From positions 124,001-188,000 of the forward strand of contig NZ_JAASAF010000001.1 in assembly GCF_012726195.1 (NCBI RefSeq): a stretch of 64,000 nucleotides of DNA, given 5' to 3'. Source of the DNA: Rhodococcus sp. HNM0563 (lineage in GTDB: Bacteria; Actinomycetota; Actinomycetes; Mycobacteriales; Mycobacteriaceae). The stretch's first letter is position 1, and each line of letters opens with the position of its first letter. The position numbers were made by a program, and so were the translations under genes. This document shows positions 61,529-64,000 of the stretch, in pieces. Below the pieces are notes generated by a model. The model was not told the DNA's origin, ran no database searches, and saw nothing but the letters and a program-made list of their open reading frames with translations.

Positions 61529-62818
61529 GTGACACCATTGTCAACCGTGACCGGTAGACCTGACTCGCTCCCCAGATCCGACTCTCCCCGCGCGCTGACT
61601 GCGGGGATGCCCGTCGTGACGATGATCGGCGGTGGCCAGCTCGCGCGGATGACGCATCAGGCTGCGATCGCGCTCGGCCAGACGCTGCGTGTACTCTCGG
61701 GCAGTGAGGACGAACCGGCCGCTCAGGTGAGCCCCGACGTCGTATTCGGCAGCCACGACGATCTCGACGCGCTGCGGCGCGCCGCCACCGGTGCCCATGC
61801 GCTGACCTTCGACCATGAAGGCGTTCCGACCGAACACCTCGAAATTCTGCAGAGCGAGGGCGTCGCAGTACTGCCTCCGCCGCAGGCGCTGATCTTCGCG
61901 CAGGACAAGATCGCGATGCGTAAGCGGCTCGGCGCGTTCGGTGCGCCCATGCCGAAGTTCGCGGAGATCACTTCGATCGGCGACCTAGCCTCGGCTCGTG
62001 AACACCTCGGATGGCCGTTCGTGCTCAAGGCCGCCCGCGGCGGGTACGACGGCCGCGGGGTGTGGATCGTCGACGAGGTGGCCGAACTCGAGCGGATCGT
62101 CTCCGAGCAACTCGACCGCGGTGTGCCGCTGCTAGCGGAGGAGAAGGTCGCATGGCGTCGGGAGCTGTCGGCGATGGTCGCCCGCTCACCGTTCGGGCAG
62201 GGCGCAAGCTGGCCGGTCGTGGAGACTGTGCAACGAGACGGCCAGTGCTCCGTCGTGATCGCACCGGCACCGGGTCTGCCCGCCCACCTTGCCGCTGACG
62301 CGGAGCAGCTTGCGTTGCGGATCGCAGGTGAGCTCGGGGTGGTCGGTGTGATGGCCGTCGAACTGTTCGAGACTCAGGCCGGCGAGCTGATCGTCAACGA
62401 GCTCGCGATGCGCCCACACAACTCGGGACACTGGGGAATGGACGGTGCGCGAACGGGCCAGTTCGAGCAGCATCTGCGCGCGGTGCTCGACTACCCCCTC
62501 GGCGACACGACTCCCCTCGCACCCGTCGTGGTGATGGCCAACGTCCTCGGTGCTCCGGAGGCTCCGGCGATGAGCATGGACGAGCGACTCCATCATCTGT
62601 TCGCCCGGATGCCCGACGTGCGTGTACACCTCTACGGCAAGGGCGAACGCAAGGACCGCAAGATCGGGCACGTCAACCTGCTCGGCGACCCGTCCGGCTC
62701 ACTCGACGACCCCGAGTACGTCGCAGCGGTTCGGGAACGCGCCGAACGTGCCGCGCATTGGCTCTCGCACGCACAGTGGACCGACGGCTGGAACGAACAC
62801 ACGGGAGAATCAGAATGA
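61529..62818 (+). CDS. purK: 5-(carboxyamino)imidazole ribonucleotide synthase
   Basis: The ATP-dependent step converting AIR and bicarbonate to N5-CAIR in purine synthesis. An ATP-grasp protein of up to 429 residues: [105 protein letters not shown], and a C-terminal domain ending [19 protein letters not shown]. Start GTG 61529, or GTG 61547 (VTGRPDS). The stop overlaps the purE start (ATGA). Confidence 0.96.
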   Translation: MTPLSTVTGRPDSLPRSDSPRALTAGMPVVTMIGGGQLARMTHQAAIALGQTLRVLSGSEDEPAAQVSPDVVFGSHDDLDALRRAATGAHALTFDHEGVPTEHLEILQSEGVAVLPPPQALIFAQDKIAMRKRLGAFGAPMPKFAEITSIGDLASAREHLGWPFVLKAARGGYDGRGVWIVDEVAELERIVSEQLDRGVPLLAEEKVAWRRELSAMVARSPFGQGASWPVVETVQRDGQCSVVIAPAPGLPAHLAADAEQLALRIAGELGVVGVMAVELFETQAGELIVNELAMRPHNSGHWGMDGARTGQFEQHLRAVLDYPLGDTTPLAPVVVMANVLGAPEAPAMSMDERLHHLFARMPDVRVHLYGKGERKDRKIGHVNLLGDPSGSLDDPEYVAAVRERAERAAHWLSHAQWTDGWNEHTGESE

Positions 62819-63345
62819 CGGACACGGCACAGGGGACCCCGATGACGCAGGGCGCACAGGTCGGCCTGATCATGGGCAGCGATTCGGATTGGCCCACGAT
62901 GGAAGCCGCTGCCGAGGCGCTGGCCGAGTTCGGTATCCGATTCGAGGTCGGTGTCGTCTCCGCCCATCGCACTCCCCAGCGCATGCTCGACTATGCGAAG
63001 GACGCCGCCGGTCGCGGGATCAAAGTCATCATCGCCGGCGCCGGCGGTGCAGCTCACCTGCCGGGAATGGTCGCGTCCGCGACCCCACTGCCCGTGATCG
63101 GGGTTCCGGTTCCGTTGAAGTACCTCGACGGAATGGACTCACTGCTGTCGATCGTGCAGATGCCGGCCGGTGTTCCCGTGGCCACCGTGTCGATCGGCGG
63201 GGCACGTAACGCCGGCCTGCTCGCGGCCCGCATCCTCGGGGCTGCCGACCCGGCGCTGCGTGAACGCATGGAGCGGTTCCGGGCCGGACTCGAGAGCATG
63301 GTGCTCGACAAGGACGAGGCGTTGCGGCAGAAGCTGCTCGGCTGA
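62815..63345 (+). CDS. purE: N5-carboxyaminoimidazole ribonucleotide mutase
   Basis: Class I PurE of 176 residues, converting N5-CAIR to CAIR. Signature loops: [20 protein letters not shown], the catalytic-His loop [32 protein letters not shown] and [46 protein letters not shown]. The ATG at 62815 overlaps the purK stop; translational coupling ensures matched levels of the two enzymes. Confidence 0.97.
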   Translation: MTDTAQGTPMTQGAQVGLIMGSDSDWPTMEAAAEALAEFGIRFEVGVVSAHRTPQRMLDYAKDAAGRGIKVIIAGAGGAAHLPGMVASATPLPVIGVPVPLKYLDGMDSLLSIVQMPAGVPVATVSIGGARNAGLLAARILGAADPALRERMERFRAGLESMVLDKDEALRQKLLG

Positions 63346-63356
63346 CGGCCGGGTGG

Positions 63357-63836
63357 TCACGAACTCTTCGGGTGCCCGATATCGGCGCGCCGGGTCCACG
63401 GCGAGCCGGACAAGCGTTCGATGTCGGTGTTGAACCGTTCTAGATAGCGCGCGAATTCGGCCACGTCGTCGGCGTCCCAATCGACCAGAACGCGTTCGAG
63501 TGATTCGATAGCTCGGGCGCGTTCGTGGTCCAGGCGTCGGGCGCCGTCCTCGGTGATCTGGAACTTGCGTGCGATGCCCCCGTCAGGGTCGGGGATGCGC
63601 TCGGCCAACCCTGTCTTCAACAGTGCCGAGGTCTGGCGATTGACCGTGGATGAATCGAGTCCGAATGCGTCGCTCAGCTGGCCGATGCTCATCGGTCCCT
63701 GGGCTGAGAGGCGACTGAGCATGGTGTACGCACTGCGGTCCAGACGTCCGGCATCTCGCCGGCGGGGGCCGAAGAAGTTGAGATGCCGCCCGACGAGCAT
63801 CATTTCGAACTCGATCAGGTGCGTCGGCTTGTCCAT
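63357..63836 (-). CDS. MarR-family transcriptional regulator
   Basis: A 159-residue winged-helix regulator: RLDRSAYTMLSRLSAQGPMSIGQLSDAFGLDSSTVNRQTSALLKTGLAERIPDPDGGIARKFQITEDG, followed by a helical dimerisation end. Divergent from a gene starting at about 63984. A perfect 15-base palindrome lies 67 bases upstream of its start, between the two genes, as expected for an autoregulated MarR system controlling its neighbour. Effector unknown. Confidence 0.92.
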   Translation of the reverse strand: MDKPTHLIEFEMMLVGRHLNFFGPRRRDAGRLDRSAYTMLSRLSAQGPMSIGQLSDAFGLDSSTVNRQTSALLKTGLAERIPDPDGGIARKFQITEDGARRLDHERARAIESLERVLVDWDADDVAEFARYLERFNTDIERLSGSPWTRRADIGHPKSS

Positions 63837-63902
63837 CTGTGTGTCTCATCACTCCTAGGTCGCGTTTTCCCAGTATGGGCGAACTCGGTGTTGACCCGTG
63901 TA

Positions 63903-63917
63903 TATGCATCATGCATA
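63903..63917. promoter_or_regulatory. Perfect palindrome TATGCATCATGCATA, candidate MarR operator
   Basis: Lies 15 bases after a TTGACC at 63891-63896, in the divergent interval between the MarR gene (start 63836) and the rightward gene at 63984. Binding here could block both promoters. Size fits MarR-type operators. Confidence 0.65.
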
Positions 63918-63983
63918 CCATGTGCTCAATACATATTACCCGCTGGTTTGGGTTTTTCTTTACTCGAAGACGGAGTTCGTTTC

Positions 63984-64000
63984 ATGCAAGGTTCTGTCGA
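63984..64000 (+). CDS. 5' end of a gene divergent from the MarR regulator (partial)
   Basis: An ATG at 63984 with GGAG at 63972-63975, reading MQGSV before the window ends. Orientation opposite to a MarR gene, with an operator-like palindrome between, makes it the likely target gene, often an efflux pump or detoxification enzyme. Too short for any family call. Confidence 0.4.

Noticed and set aside
62758-62815. A purine riboswitch or leader before purE
   Set aside because: purE starts inside the purK stop codon, so there is no leader at this position, and nothing resembling an aptamer precedes purK.
1-64000. CRISPR arrays, tRNA or rRNA genes, prophage modules
   Set aside because: No regularly spaced repeats, no tRNA-like cloverleaf with conserved arms, no rRNA sequence and no phage structural genes were recognised by eye; a tRNAscan or CRISPR finder run would be decisive.

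Overview
High-GC actinobacterial chromosome, almost certainly a mycolic-acid genus close to Rhodococcus or another Nocardiaceae. The support is an MspA-type porin, an accA3/accD5/accE acyl-CoA carboxylase set, a DUF222-HNH gene, an EspC-like type VII secretion protein, many GTG starts and four-base stop/start overlaps. No rRNA, tRNA, CRISPR array or prophage was seen.

Most of the window follows the gene order of the Mycobacterium tuberculosis segment Rv3275c-Rv3309c, as I recall it, in inverted map orientation: upp, pmmB, purine nucleoside phosphorylase, amiB/amiA (0.6-7.6 kb); a gamma-glutamylcyclotransferase-like gene, lpdA, then glpK and glpD (22-30.4 kb); TetR, nei, lhr (31-37 kb); piperideine-6-carboxylate dehydrogenase, lrpA, lat (40.9-44.3 kb); accA3, sufE, sseA, maf, accE, accD5, birA, a PH-domain protein, gtrA, purK, purE (48.8-63.3 kb).

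The order is interrupted by accessory DNA. The largest block, about 7.6-22.0 kb between amiA and the cyclotransferase gene, holds a NarL-type two-component system, two glycosyltransferases, a probable iron-responsive locus and a solo tnpB element. The iron locus has two DtxR/IdeR-like boxes. One precedes a translationally coupled pair of GATase/ThuA-like proteins. The other precedes a leftward Opp/Dpp-type ABC operon: lipoprotein, permease, permease-ATPase fusion, ATPase and an FmdE-like protein. The lipoprotein gene is cut by one in-frame TAA with the reading frame intact beyond it. The tnpB element has matching inverted ends and lies beside a very strong hairpin.

Smaller insertions are a VOC/MerR pair with a MerR-type promoter and an orphan peptide-binding lipoprotein (24-27 kb); an oxidase/acyl-CoA ligase cluster (37-40.7 kb); PPOX-like, DUF222-HNH, PtpB-like phosphatase, VanZ-like and twin DUF1707 genes (44.5-48.7 kb), where M. 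tuberculosis has usfY-rsbW-sigF; and a stand-alone condensation/PapA-type acyltransferase between sufE and accA3.

The genes combine into purine and pyrimidine salvage plus purine synthesis, glycerol catabolism, lysine catabolism, propionyl/acetyl-CoA carboxylation with its biotin ligase, DNA repair, and several one- and two-component regulators. Palindromes in divergent promoters (4.48, 28.6, 40.7, 42.9, 57.3 and 63.9 kb) are candidate operators.
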